Shown here in pieces: positions 18,342 to 26,860 of a stretch of 64,000 nucleotides of DNA (the first letter of the stretch is position 1; every line of letters begins with the position of its first letter). The DNA is taken from contig DATBDE010000034.1 of NCBI GenBank assembly GCA_036270095.1, positions 1 to 64,000 on the forward strand, read 5' to 3'. The position numbers and the translations under genes are program-made. Under the pieces are notes generated by a model. The model ran no database searches. It was not told the origin of the DNA and worked only from the letters and a program-made list of their open reading frames with translations. This DNA comes from DATBDE01 sp036270095 (GTDB lineage: Bacteria; Actinomycetota; Thermoleophilia; Solirubrobacterales; Solirubrobacteraceae).

Positions 18342-19463
18342 ACCGGGACGCCAACGCGCAGGCGGAAGCCGCTGGCGGCGCCGGTTCCGGCGTCGACCTC
18401 ACCGCCGAGGCGCTCGGCCCGCTCGCGCAGCCCGGCCAGGCCGTGGCCGCCGTCGGGCGGGCCGCCGTTGGCGCCGCGGCCGTCGTCGACGACCTCGGCG
18501 CTCGCGGCCACGAGACCGGGCAGGATCCGGATGGACGCGTGGCGCGCATTGCTGTGGCGGATGACGTTCGTCGTGCCCTCGCGCACGGTCCACGCGAGCA
18601 CCGCCTCGGCTTCGGGCGGAAGCGCGATGCGCTCGCTCGCCAGGTCGGCCTCGATGCCCGCGGCCTCGAGCGCCATGCGCGCGCCCGCCAGCTCGCCCTC
18701 GAGCGTCGGCAGCCGGTAGCCGCTGACGGTCTGACGCACCTCGGCCAGCGCCTCGCGGGCGACGCTTTGGATCTGGCGGACCTCGCTCGGCCCGCTCGGG
18801 GTGGTCGGGCAGCGTGCGGTCGGCCAGCTCGGCCTTGAGCGCGATGACCGAGAGGCTGTGCCCGAGCAGGTCGTGCAGGTCGCGGCTGAAGCGCTCGCGC
18901 TCCTCGGCCACGGCGCGCTGGGCCAGCTCGGCGCGGGCCGCGCGCAGCTCCATGTTGGCCACGATGAGCCGGCCGAAGGCCACGAACAGGATCCCCATGG
19001 CCACCGTCGTGACGGCCCACGAGCCGACCTGCGCGTCGGTCGCTCCACCGAGCGCGCTGCTGACGGCCGCGAGCACGGTCGTGAAGAGGACGGCCGGCAC
19101 GCCCAGGCGCGGCGGCAGCCGGATGCCCGCCCCGACCGCGGCCAGCACGAACATCAGCGCGAACGACGGCACGAGCGTGAGCGTCAGCGTGGTCGCCAGC
19201 GCCAGCGCCAGGCCGGTGCGCACGAGCACCCGCGCGATGTCCTCGTACGTCACCGGCCGCCACGCCGCGTCGAGGAACACGATCGCGAACGCGACCATGC
19301 CCACGGCCGCCCCCGCGATCTCCAGGCCCGAAGGGTCCTGGTTGGAGAGATCGGCGATCGGGATCGCCAGCCACAGCAGGGCGGAGCCCATGAAGCACAG
19401 GCGCCGCCTGACGCTTTGGTTGGCCGTCCAGTAGCCCTGCTCGAAGAACATCCCGTCGGTCAT
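18338..19463 (-). pseudogene. Membrane sensor histidine kinase (HisKA_3) with a frameshift
   Basis: The ATG at 19463 (overlapping the permease stop, ATGA) opens a protein with several membrane helices (LCFMGSALLWLAIPIADL, AAVGMVAFAIVFLDAAW, ALALATTLTLTLVPSFALMFVLAAVG). The dimerisation box follows (ERFSRDLHDLLGHSLSVIAL, phospho-acceptor histidine). At 18783-18790 the frame shifts between DHPERAE and EVRQIQSVAREAL. The second part carries the HATPase domain (N-box EGTTNVIRHSNA, DDGRG, GHGLAGLRERAERLGG) and ends at 18338 overlapping the regulator start. One extra base or two missing bases explain the shift. The layout is of the LiaS/DesK kind next to an ABC exporter. Confidence 0.8.
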
Positions 19464-20147
19464 TCTGCCCTCGCCTGGACGCGCAGGAACCGCGCCATCA
19501 TGGCACTCCCGACGGCCAGCCAGATCGCGAGCGCGAGCAGGTCGCCCCAGGCGATCCCCGGCGCCGCCGTGGCCGGCGACAACGCCGAGTGCAAGGCGTC
19601 GGACAGCGGCTTGAGCGGCAGCACGCCCGCGACGTCGGTGATCCAGCTGTGGCTCACCGGGAAGAACACATTCGACACGAGAGCGACCGGGGTGACGAGG
19701 ATGGCGAGGATCGGCCCCGCGCTGTCGGCGCCGGGCATGAACCGGACCACCGCGATGCCCAGGGACGTGAAGCACGCGGTTCCCACCAGCAGCGCCAGCA
19801 CCAGGCCGATCAGCGTGTCGACCGGGATGTCGACCCCGTAGGCGATCGCCCCCAGGGCCAGCAGCAGCGCCGTCGTCAGGCCGGGGACGGCCAGCGACGA
19901 CCCGACGCGACCGGCCAGGAACGCCCACCACGGCAGCGGCGTGCCGCGGACGCGCTTGAGCACGCCCTGGTCGCGGGCGCTGACCAGGCTGATGGCCAAG
20001 TTGGAGAACGCGGTGGTCACCAGCGCGTAGGCGATGATCCCGGGCAGGTACCAGGTGACGTAGGAGACCCCGCCGTCGACGTTCAGGTGGGCGTGCTTGT
20101 TGAGCGTGGCGAAGATGACGAACAGCAGCACGACAGGAACCCGAACA
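19460..20147 (-). pseudogene. ABC-2 type permease lacking its N-terminus
   Basis: The readable part (from about VVLLFVIFATLNKHAHL) has five hydrophobic segments of an ABC-2 exporter permease: YLPGIIAYALVTTAFSNLAI, VLKRVRGTPLPWWAFLAGR (a family signature), VPGLTTALLLALGAIAYG, LLVGTACFTSLGIAVVRF and the C-terminal LLALAIWLAVGSAMMARFL. The first cytoplasmic helix and part of the first membrane helix are missing (about 35 residues), because the sequence upstream is the middle of the ATPase gene in another frame. The stop overlaps the kinase start. Confidence 0.75.
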
Positions 20148-20579
20148 GTCGCCGACGAGGCCGAGCGCGAGGTCGAGGCGCCGCTGCTGCCCGCCCGAGA
20201 GCGTGCACACGCGCGCGTCGCGCTCGTCGGTGAGCTCCAGCAGCTCGTCCACGGGCCGCGTGCGCTCGTACCAGCGGCCGTACATCGCGAGCACCTCGGC
20301 CACGGTGAGCTCGGGCTGGAGCCCGCCGGACTGCAGCACGATGCCGAGGCGATCGCGCAGCGCGCGCTCGCCGCGGGCGGGGTCGGCGCCGAGCACGCGC
20401 ACCGTGCCGGAGTCGGCCAGGCGGTAGCCCTCGAGGATCTCGACCGTCGTGGTCTTGCCCGCGCCGTTGGGGCCGAGGAGGCAGAACACCTCGCCGGCGG
20501 CGACGTCGAAGCTGACGCCGCGGACGGCCTCCGTGCCGTCGTAGGACTTGTGGAGGTCAGTGACGGAGATCGCGGTCAT
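20148..20579 (-). pseudogene. ABC transporter ATPase, truncated after the signature motif
   Basis: Starts MTAISVTDLHKSYDGTEAVRG with Walker A GPNGAGKTTT, a Q-loop (VLQSGGLQPELTV) and the signature LSGGQQRRLDLALGLVGD ending at residue 144. The sequence then passes directly into permease DNA: Walker B, the H-loop and about 150 further residues are absent. ATPase and permease genes were therefore joined by a deletion of about 0.5-0.6 kb (inferred from normal family lengths). The product cannot hydrolyse ATP. With the two frameshifted two-component genes downstream, the whole operon looks non-functional. Confidence 0.8.
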
Positions 20580-20655
20580 GGCAGGCGACGGTAGGCGCGA
20601 TCCGGCGCCGCGAGAGTGGCGCGCGTCCTGACTTCGCTATGACATTCGTCACCCT

Positions 20656-21657
20656 ATGACCGTGCTCCCCGAAGGCCAGCGCCTGATCGGAATCTCTCCC
20701 CGCGCGTTCGAGCACCCGGCCGACCGCGCCGCGACGGCGGCGCTGCACGCGGTGCCGATGCTCGACACCGTCGTGCGCAAGCTCATCGAGCTGGGCTACG
20801 AGCGCTCGCTGCGGCAGAACCTGTTGGCCGCCTCGGTCAAGCTCGGTCCCGATCAGCTGCCCGCGGTGTGGGCCGACTACCGAGCGGCGCTGTCGCGCCT
20901 CGACCTCCCCGAGGTCTACGACCTCTATCTCACGCAGTACCCGCTCACCAACGCGGCGGCGGTCGGCTCGGGCAAGCCGATCATCGTGCTGACCTCGCAG
21001 GCGGTCGAGCTGTTCGACGAGCTCGAGCTGCGCACCGTGCTCGGCCACGAGGTCGGACACGTGCTCGCCGACCACGTGCTCTACATGACCGCGCTGGAGA
21101 TCCTGCTCGCGCTCGGGACCGGGCCCCTTCCCTCGGTGGCCGGCGTCCCGCTGCTCGGGGTCAAGCTGGCGCTGCTCGAGTGGTTCCGCGCCGCCGAGCT
21201 GACGAGCGACCGCGCCGCCACGCTGGTCACCCGCGACCCGATGGCGACGTGCCGGACGCTGATGGTCATCTCCGCCGGCGCAACCTCGCGGCGGCTGAAC
21301 CTCGACGCCTTCGTGCGCCAGGCGGCTGAATACGAGGACTGGGACTCGGGCCTGGACCGCCTGCGCCGCCTGCCGCGCGAGGTCGCACAGACCCACCCGC
21401 TGCCGGTCCGCCGGGTGCGCGAGCTCATGCGCTGGGTGCAGTCGGGCGAATACGACCGGATCATGGGCGGCGCCTATGTGCGCCGCGGCCAGGAGCGCGG
21501 CGCCCGCGACGAGGCCACGGACGCGTTCGCGTTCTACTCCGAGCGCTTCCGCGGGTTCTTCCGCGACGCGAGCGACACCGTGTCCAAGGTGGGCGACCAG
21601 CTCGGCGACGCCACGGGCAAGCTCGCCGAGTGGATGCGCGGCACGTTGGGCCGCTGA
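20656..21657 (+). CDS. M48-family zinc metallopeptidase
   Basis: 333 residues. Zinc site HEVGH in RTVLGHEVGHVLADH, followed by a hydrophobic segment and the third ligand region AAELTSDRAA, as in HtpX/Ste24-like M48 enzymes. The N-terminal half has the substrate-side fold typical of actinobacterial M48 proteins (NAAAVGSGKPIIVLTSQAVEL). There is no N-terminal signal; hydrophobic stretches around ILLALGTGPLPSVAGVPLLG may touch the membrane. Start ATG at 20656, divergent from the broken ABC gene with a 76-bp gap. The C-terminal 50 residues (FRGFFRDASDTVSKVGDQL) are an amphipathic helix outside the protease fold. Confidence 0.85.
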   Translation: MTVLPEGQRLIGISPRAFEHPADRAATAALHAVPMLDTVVRKLIELGYERSLRQNLLAASVKLGPDQLPAVWADYRAALSRLDLPEVYDLYLTQYPLTNAAAVGSGKPIIVLTSQAVELFDELELRTVLGHEVGHVLADHVLYMTALEILLALGTGPLPSVAGVPLLGVKLALLEWFRAAELTSDRAATLVTRDPMATCRTLMVISAGATSRRLNLDAFVRQAAEYEDWDSGLDRLRRLPREVAQTHPLPVRRVRELMRWVQSGEYDRIMGGAYVRRGQERGARDEATDAFAFYSERFRGFFRDASDTVSKVGDQLGDATGKLAEWMRGTLGR

Positions 21658-21760
21658 CTCCAGCCCATTCTCGCCGCCCTGGCGGGGTCCTCGGGGTTCG
21701 CCGTGCCTAGCACGGCTTCACCCCTGCGTCCGGCCCCAGGAACGGCGATCGATGGACTGA

Positions 21761-22477
21761 TCAGGCTGCCGGTCGGAGCCTGACGTGGCCGTGGTACTCG
21801 ACCGTCTCCACGATCGCGCGCTCGGCTTGGCGCAGGGCGCGCTCGGACGCCGTGGGGGTCTCGGCCAGGGGCCGGGCCAGGGCCTTGACGAGGAACGCGT
21901 AGGCCTCTTCGTGCAGGGCGAACCCGGCGCCCTCGCACGCCGCGCACACCACGCCGCCGGCGGCGCCCGAGAACGCGGTCAGGTGGTCGGACTCGCCGCA
22001 GGACGCGCACGCTCCCAGGTGCGGCGCCAGGCCAGCCGCGAGCAGGAGCTTGAGCCGGAACGCGAGCTGGTTGGCGGCGCCGCCGCGGGCCGGGTCGGCG
22101 TCCAGCAGCGCGAGCTCGTTGGCCAGCAGGTGGTAGGTCGCCGGGTTGGGATCGCCCTGCTCGAACAGGCGTGCCACCGCGTCGCACGCACGCGCCGCCG
22201 TGTCCAGCGCCCGGCCGTCGTCGCGCAGCCGGGGATGGGCCGCGGCGGTCTCGGCGCTGGTGACGGTGAGCATCTCGCCGCGCCCCTCGTAGAGCACCAG
22301 GTGGAGGCGGAAGAACGGCTCGAGCCGGCCGCCGAAGCGGCTGCGTGCCTTGCGCGCGCCCTTGGCGATGGCCGACAGGCGCCCGCGGTGGGGCGTGTAG
22401 AGGTGGAGCACGCGGTCGCCCTCGCCGTAGCGGATCGAGCGCAGGACGATCGCCTCGGTCTTCAGCGAGCCAGGCAT
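21761..22477 (-). CDS. recO: DNA repair protein RecO
   Basis: 238 residues. The N-terminal OB fold starts KTEAIVLRSIRYGEGDRVLHLYTP with RLSAIAKGARKARSRFGGRLEPF. A helical region and a C-terminal zinc cluster follow (CASCGESD, then GVVCAACEG). It loads RecA with RecF/RecR and anneals single strands. The ATG at 22477 is chosen because the OB fold starts four residues later; the frame is open to 22639 through unrelated sequence. mutM ends 7 bp upstream, making it the last gene of the xerD-lipoprotein-deoB-mutM-recO run. Confidence 0.93.
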   Translation of the reverse strand: MPGSLKTEAIVLRSIRYGEGDRVLHLYTPHRGRLSAIAKGARKARSRFGGRLEPFFRLHLVLYEGRGEMLTVTSAETAAAHPRLRDDGRALDTAARACDAVARLFEQGDPNPATYHLLANELALLDADPARGGAANQLAFRLKLLLAAGLAPHLGACASCGESDHLTAFSGAAGGVVCAACEGAGFALHEEAYAFLVKALARPLAETPTASERALRQAERAIVETVEYHGHVRLRPAA

Positions 22478-22484
22478 GGACCCC

Positions 22485-23330
22485 TCAGCGTTGCATGCGC
22501 CTCGGACGGGGTCGCGGCTGGCAGCGCGGGCAGATGTAGGTGCCGCGCCCCGCGGCAACCAGCTTGACGATCGGCGTGCCGCAGCGCGGGCACGGCTCGC
22601 CGGCACGCCGGTGCACGAGGAACTCGTCCTGGAAGCCACCGCGGCCGCCGTCGGGGTCGCGGTAGTCGTCGATGGTCGCGCCGCCGTAGGCGATTCCGGC
22701 CTGCAGCGACTCGACCACCGCGTCGCGCAGCGCCGCCGTCTGCGGGCGGTTCAGGCGGTCGGCCTCGCGCAGCGGGTGGATGCGGGCGCGGAACAGCGCC
22801 TCGTCGGCGTAGATGTTCCCCACGCCGGCGATGCGCTTCTGGTCCAGCAGCATGGCCTTGACCGGCGCGCGACACGCGCGCGCCAGCGCGTGCAGGTGCT
22901 CGGCGGTGAAGGCGTCGCCCAGCGGCTCCACCCCCAGGCGCGCCGCATGGAACGCCTCCAGCCCCTCGGGGCCGAGCGCGAGCTGGCCGGTCCCGAAGCG
23001 ACGCGGGTCCACGAAGGCCAGCGTGTGCCCGTCGTCGAAGGCGAGGTCGACCCGCACCACCGGCGGCCGCGGCGCGGGGTCGTAGAGCAGCGTCCCGGTC
23101 ATGCGCAGGTGCCAGAGCAGGTGCACGTCGTCGGACAGCGCGAAGTCGAAGTACTTGCCCCGCCGCCGCAGCGCCTCGATGCGCCGTCCCTGCACGGCTG
23201 CCACCACCTCGGCGGGGGCGACCGGATCGCACCAGCGCGGGTCGTGGATGGCCAGGCGCACGATGCGCCGCCCCTTCAGGCGCGGGGCGAGCTGGCAGCG
23301 GATGGTCTCGACCTCGGGCAGCTCGGGCAT
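22485..23330 (-). CDS. mutM: Formamidopyrimidine-DNA glycosylase
   Basis: 281 residues. The catalytic N-terminus MPELPEVETI is intact (Pro2 nucleophile, Glu3), with HLRMTG, LLDQKRIAGVGNIYADEALF and the C-terminal zinc finger CPRCGTPIVKLVAAGRGTYICPRCQ. It excises 8-oxoguanine and ring-opened purines. The ATG at 23330 overlaps the deoB stop (TGATG), so translation is coupled. A longer open frame upstream on the same strand lies over deoB and is a shadow. Confidence 0.96.
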   Translation of the reverse strand: MPELPEVETIRCQLAPRLKGRRIVRLAIHDPRWCDPVAPAEVVAAVQGRRIEALRRRGKYFDFALSDDVHLLWHLRMTGTLLYDPAPRPPVVRVDLAFDDGHTLAFVDPRRFGTGQLALGPEGLEAFHAARLGVEPLGDAFTAEHLHALARACRAPVKAMLLDQKRIAGVGNIYADEALFRARIHPLREADRLNRPQTAALRDAVVESLQAGIAYGGATIDDYRDPDGGRGGFQDEFLVHRRAGEPCPRCGTPIVKLVAAGRGTYICPRCQPRPRPRRMQR

Positions 23331-24484
23331 CAGACGAACGCCTCCCCCGGCAGCTCCGGCGCTTGCGCGCCCGCCAGCCAGCGCAGGGCCGACGCGCCCA
23401 CGTCGGCCAGCGGCCCGTCGTGGCGGGCGCCCGCGACGCCGGCCGCGACCGCCAGCAGCGGCGCGTGCTCGCGCGTGTGGTCGGTCTCGGCGTGGGTGAT
23501 GTCGCAGCCGTGATCGGCGGTGAGCACGAGCAGGTCGTCGCCGCGCAGCCGCCCGAGCCAGTCCGCCACCGCAGCGTCGATGCGCTCCAGCGCCGCCGCG
23601 AACCCGGCCGCGTCCTTGCGATGCCCGTAGACGGTGTCGGTCTCGACCAGGTTGGTGAACACGAGCCCGCTCTCCAGCCCGCCGACGAGCGCGGTCGTCG
23701 CGTCGATCCCCTGCGCGTTGTCGGCGGCCGGGTGCTCGGCGTCGATGCCCACGCCGGCGAACAGCTGCCCGACCTTGCCCACGGCGTGCACGGGTACGCC
23801 GACTGCGCGCAGCGCGTCCAGGTAGGAGGGCGCGGGCGGCGCCAGCGCGAAATCGCGGCGGGCGGGCAGGCGGGCGTAGTCGCCGGCCGCGCCGGTGAAC
23901 GGCCGCGCGATCACCCGGCCCACCGCGTGCTCGGCCGGCAGCGTGGCCCGCACCCGCGCGCACAGCGCGTAAAGCCGCTCCACCGGGACCACGCCCTCGT
24001 GCGCCGCGATCTGCAGCACGGAGTCGGCCGAGGTGTAGACGATGAGGTCGCCGCTGCGCACGTGCTCGTCGCCCCAGCGGGCGATCGCCCCGAGTCCCTC
24101 CGACGACCGGTTGCCGATCACGCCGCGCCCGGTGGCGCCACGCACGGCGTCCACGACCGCGGGCGGGAACCCGTCGGGGTAGGTCGGCGCCGGCGCCGAT
24201 GCGACCACGCCCATGAGCTCCCAGTGCCCGGCCGTCGAGTCCTTGCCGGGCCCGAGGGCGTGCAGGCGGCCGTGGACGGCCGGGGCGTCGTCCGGGGCCA
24301 CGCCGCGCAGCGGCAGCACGTTGCCCAGGCCGAGCCCTTGCAGCGTGGGCAGGCGCAGCCCGCCGACGGCCTCGGCCAGGTGGCCGAGCGTGTTCGTGCC
24401 CTCGTCGCCGTAGGCGGCGGCGTCGGGCAGCGCGCCCACGCCGCACCCGTCGAGCACGACGACGAACGCCCGCCGAGCGCTCAT
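23330..24484 (-). CDS. deoB: Phosphopentomutase
   Basis: 384 residues of the alkaline-phosphatase superfamily: FVVVLDGCGVGALPDAAAYGD (first metal site), GKDSTAGHWELMG with the phospho-acceptor threonine, YTSADSVLQIAAHE, DTVYGHRKD and LTADHGCD near the C-terminus. It interconverts ribose-1-phosphate and ribose-5-phosphate in nucleoside salvage. The ATG at 24484 overlaps the stop of the upstream lipoprotein (ATGA), and its own stop overlaps mutM. Length is close to the usual 390-400. Confidence 0.93.
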   Translation of the reverse strand: MSARRAFVVVLDGCGVGALPDAAAYGDEGTNTLGHLAEAVGGLRLPTLQGLGLGNVLPLRGVAPDDAPAVHGRLHALGPGKDSTAGHWELMGVVASAPAPTYPDGFPPAVVDAVRGATGRGVIGNRSSEGLGAIARWGDEHVRSGDLIVYTSADSVLQIAAHEGVVPVERLYALCARVRATLPAEHAVGRVIARPFTGAAGDYARLPARRDFALAPPAPSYLDALRAVGVPVHAVGKVGQLFAGVGIDAEHPAADNAQGIDATTALVGGLESGLVFTNLVETDTVYGHRKDAAGFAAALERIDAAVADWLGRLRGDDLLVLTADHGCDITHAETDHTREHAPLLAVAAGVAGARHDGPLADVGASALRWLAGAQAPELPGEAFV

Positions 24485-25047
24485 CGCGGCACGGGGCTGA
24501 TCTTCAGCGAACGCAGGAGCGGCGCGAACACGCTGCGCTGCAGCCCCGCGAACGCGTCCGGCGGGGCCAGCGCCTCGACCACCACCTCGCTGTGATCGGT
24601 GAAGATGTGGGTCGAGCGCACCATGCGCGGCTGCGTCCCCACCGTCTCGGTCCCGACCAGCCGCAGCGCTGGGCGCCCATGGAAGCGCACGACGGCGGCG
24701 CGGGAGATCCTCAGGGCGCGATCGCGCTTGTGCGCGGCGCCCACGAGCGCGTGCTTGGCCGCGCGCAGGGTCTTGGCCTTCTTGGGCAGCGGCTCGGTGC
24801 GCGGGTAGCGCCAGATCGCGACCGTCGCCGTTCCCGAGGCGATCGAGGCCACCAGCGGGCTGGTGCCCTGCTCGGCCCGCCAGGAGTTCGGCACCTGCAG
24901 GCTCACCCCCGCGGCCTGATACGCCGTCGGGTGCGTGCCGTCGGGCGGTCGGGGCGTGGTGATGTCGGGCGCCGCAAGGCGCTGGTCGCCGCAGCCGGTC
25001 AGGGCCGCTGTAGCGCAGAGCAGGACGCAGAGGGAGCCGAGCCGCAC
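24481..25047 (-). CDS. Small lipoprotein of unknown function
   Basis: 188 residues. Signal peptide with lipobox (LCVLLCATAALTGCGDQ). The mature part is a mixed alpha/beta domain (GVSLQVPNSWRAEQG, TVAIWRYPRTEPLPKKAKTL, ALRLVGTETV, HIFTDHSEVVVEALAPP) resembling the mycobacterial-type PsbP/LpqN-like fold, although similarity at this level is only a guess. Start ATG or GTG at 25047; its stop overlaps deoB. Sits 27 bp after xerD. Confidence 0.75.
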   Translation of the reverse strand: MRLGSLCVLLCATAALTGCGDQRLAAPDITTPRPPDGTHPTAYQAAGVSLQVPNSWRAEQGTSPLVASIASGTATVAIWRYPRTEPLPKKAKTLRAAKHALVGAAHKRDRALRISRAAVVRFHGRPALRLVGTETVGTQPRMVRSTHIFTDHSEVVVEALAPPDAFAGLQRSVFAPLLRSLKISPVPR

Positions 25048-25074
25048 CGCGCCATCTTTGCGAACCGGCGGGCG

Positions 25075-26013
25075 CTAATCGGCGTTGGCGCGCGGATGCG
25101 CCTCGAAATACACGTCCTTCAGCCGCTCGGCCGACAGGTGCGTGTAGATCTGCGTCGTGGCGATGTCGGCGTGGCCGAGCATCTCCTGCAGCGCGCGCAG
25201 GTCGCAGCCGCCGGCGAGCAGGTGGGTCGCGAAGGTGTGGCGCAGCGTGTGCGGGCTCATCTTCCCGTCCAGGCCCGCCGACCGCGCGTGGCGCTGGACG
25301 ATCTTGTACAGGCCCTGGCGGGTCAGGCCGGCGCCGCGGCGATTGACGAACAGGCGCGGCTCGAGCCGCTCGCCCACGAGCTGCGGCCGTCCGCGGGCCA
25401 GCCACATGCGCAGGGCGTGCACCGCGCTGCGGCCGACCGGCACGAGCCGCTCCTTGGCGCCCTTGCCGCGAGCGCGCAGCAGGCCGGCATCGAGGTCGAC
25501 GTCGGACACCTCCAGCTCGATCGCCTCCGTCGCACGCAGGCCGCACGCGTACATGAGCTCGAGCAGGGCCTTGTCGCGCAGATCCGACGGCGCCTCGCCC
25601 TCGGGCTGGGCGAGCAGGCGGTCGACCTCTCCGCGCGCGAGCACCTTGGGCAGCCGCTGGGTCTTGCGCGGCGCGCGCAGCCGCGCGGTGGGGTCGTGAT
25701 CGACCCGCTCCTCGCGGCGCAGGTGGCGATAGAACGAGCGCAGGCAGGCGATCTTGCGCTGTAGCGTCGCCGGGCTGACCGGCGGGCGCCCGTCGGCGCC
25801 GTCGGCGAGCTCGGCCAGGAAGGCGGAGAGCCCGTCGTGCTCGATGGCCAGCGCGTCCAGGCCCTCGCGATCGAGGTACTGCCCGAGCTGGAGCAGGTCG
25901 GTCCGGTACGCGTCGAGGGTGTTGCGGGAGAGGCCGCGCTCGAACTCCAGGTAGGCGAGGAAGTCCAGCACGAGCTCTCCGAAGTCGGCCCGCTGGGCGG
26001 TCTCGAGAGCCAT
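25075..26013 (-). CDS. xerD: Tyrosine recombinase XerD
   Basis: 312 residues, the normal Xer length. The SAM-like N-terminal core-binding domain (FLAYLEFERGLSRNTLDAYRTDL) is followed by the catalytic domain with all expected residues: arginine in ACGLRATEAIEL, lysine in GKGAKERLVP, HTLRHTFATH (His-x-x-Arg), LGHADIATTQIYTH with the nucleophilic tyrosine. It resolves chromosome dimers with XerC at dif. The position between nudix and repair genes matches the xerD neighbourhood in other actinobacteria, so this is the housekeeping enzyme rather than a phage integrase. Confidence 0.93.
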   Translation of the reverse strand: MALETAQRADFGELVLDFLAYLEFERGLSRNTLDAYRTDLLQLGQYLDREGLDALAIEHDGLSAFLAELADGADGRPPVSPATLQRKIACLRSFYRHLRREERVDHDPTARLRAPRKTQRLPKVLARGEVDRLLAQPEGEAPSDLRDKALLELMYACGLRATEAIELEVSDVDLDAGLLRARGKGAKERLVPVGRSAVHALRMWLARGRPQLVGERLEPRLFVNRRGAGLTRQGLYKIVQRHARSAGLDGKMSPHTLRHTFATHLLAGGCDLRALQEMLGHADIATTQIYTHLSAERLKDVYFEAHPRANAD

Positions 26014-26065
26014 GCGAGGGGGTTCGCCCCGCCCCGCGGCCCTCCTGGCCGGTGCAAGCCGCCGT

Positions 26066-26752
26066 TCAGGCGGCCACGCCGGCCCAGGCGCGCAGCCCGC
26101 GCTCCCCGGCCGGGGTCACGCGCACGATCCGTCCCGCCTTGCCGCGCTCGATCCAGTGGCGCTCGAAGCACTGCGTGGCGATGGCCGCACCCAGGCTGCC
26201 GGCCAGGTGGTGGCCGGGCTCGGTCCAGTCCTTGCACGCCCGGGTCAGCGGGCGGCGGCGGCGCCGCAGCGCCCGCACGTCGACGCCGAGCTCGCCCATC
26301 GCCGTCTCGCCGGGGGCGGTGAGCGCGAAGCCCCCGTCGGCGGCCTCCAGCGCGCCGTGGCCGACCAGCGCCTCGGTCACGTTGACGCCGAGCACGCCGG
26401 CCAGGTGGTCGTAGCAGAGGCGGGCCTGGCGCAGGTTCTCCTTGCGATTGGCGTCGCGCAGCGAGCGCACCTGCGTGGGCGGCGCGAGCTGGGTGAGCGC
26501 CTCGAGTGCGTCGGCCACCGGCGCCCCGGCCAGGCGGTACAGCCGCCGCCGCCCCGAGGGCTCGACGGTGATCAACCCGCCGTCGACGAGCTTGCGCAAG
26601 TGCGCGCTGGCCAGCGAGCGCGACGCGCCGGCCGCGTCGGCCAGCGCCGAGGCCGACTCGGCGCTGCCGCCGAGCAGGGTCAGGAGCATCTTGGCCCGCT
26701 TGGGGTCGGCGAGCAGCGTGCCGATGCGAGCGAGGTCTGCATCTCCGGTCAT
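26066..26752 (-). CDS. ArsR-type winged-helix repressor with C-terminal extension
   Basis: 228 residues. An ArsR HTH lies at about 1-95 (ARIGTLLADPKRAKMLLTLL, SASALADAAGASRSLASAHLRKLVDGGLITVEPSGRRRLYRL), followed by about 130 residues with a second conserved portion (RQARLCYDHLAGVLGVNVTEAL, CKDWTEPGHHLAGSLGAAI) seen in YdfF-like ArsR proteins. There is no obvious metal-binding cysteine pair near the recognition helix; C118, C194 and C216 (approximate) are scattered. The divergent gene is an MFS transporter, and a perfect palindrome lies between them, so it probably represses itself and the transporter. Start ATG at 26752; upstream residues of the open frame overlap the operator. Confidence 0.82.
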   Translation of the reverse strand: MTGDADLARIGTLLADPKRAKMLLTLLGGSAESASALADAAGASRSLASAHLRKLVDGGLITVEPSGRRRLYRLAGAPVADALEALTQLAPPTQVRSLRDANRKENLRQARLCYDHLAGVLGVNVTEALVGHGALEAADGGFALTAPGETAMGELGVDVRALRRRRRPLTRACKDWTEPGHHLAGSLGAAIATQCFERHWIERGKAGRIVRVTPAGERGLRAWAGVAA

Positions 26753-26775
26753 GGTCGGACCGTACCGCGAGAACA

Positions 26776-26793
26776 GTTCAACGTCCGTTGAAC
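26776..26793. promoter_or_regulatory. Operator palindrome GTTCAACG-TC-CGTTGAAC
   Basis: Perfect 8-bp inverted repeat with a 2-bp centre, 24 bp upstream of the ArsR-type gene and 68 bp upstream of the MFS gene. Symmetry and position make it the likely binding site of the regulator at 26066-26752. A second short palindrome (acgtacgt) follows at 26802-26809. Confidence 0.6.
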
Positions 26794-26860
26794 CGTTTGG
26801 GACGTACGTTCTAAGAGCGGCCAAAGCGGATGCAAAGTCGCCGCCCGTTCACTGCACGTC

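Noticed and set aside
18399..20579. Continuous 726-codon frame joining ABC ATPase and histidine kinase
   Set aside because: The middle is out-of-frame permease sequence; the continuity is a by-product of the deletion, not a real fusion protein.
22485..24446. 653-codon frame containing MutM
   Set aside because: The upstream 370 codons are a shadow of deoB; MutM needs its proline directly after the initiator methionine.
25075..26013. XerD as integrase of a mobile element
   Set aside because: It sits in the conserved housekeeping block with normal length and motifs; nothing phage- or element-like surrounds it.
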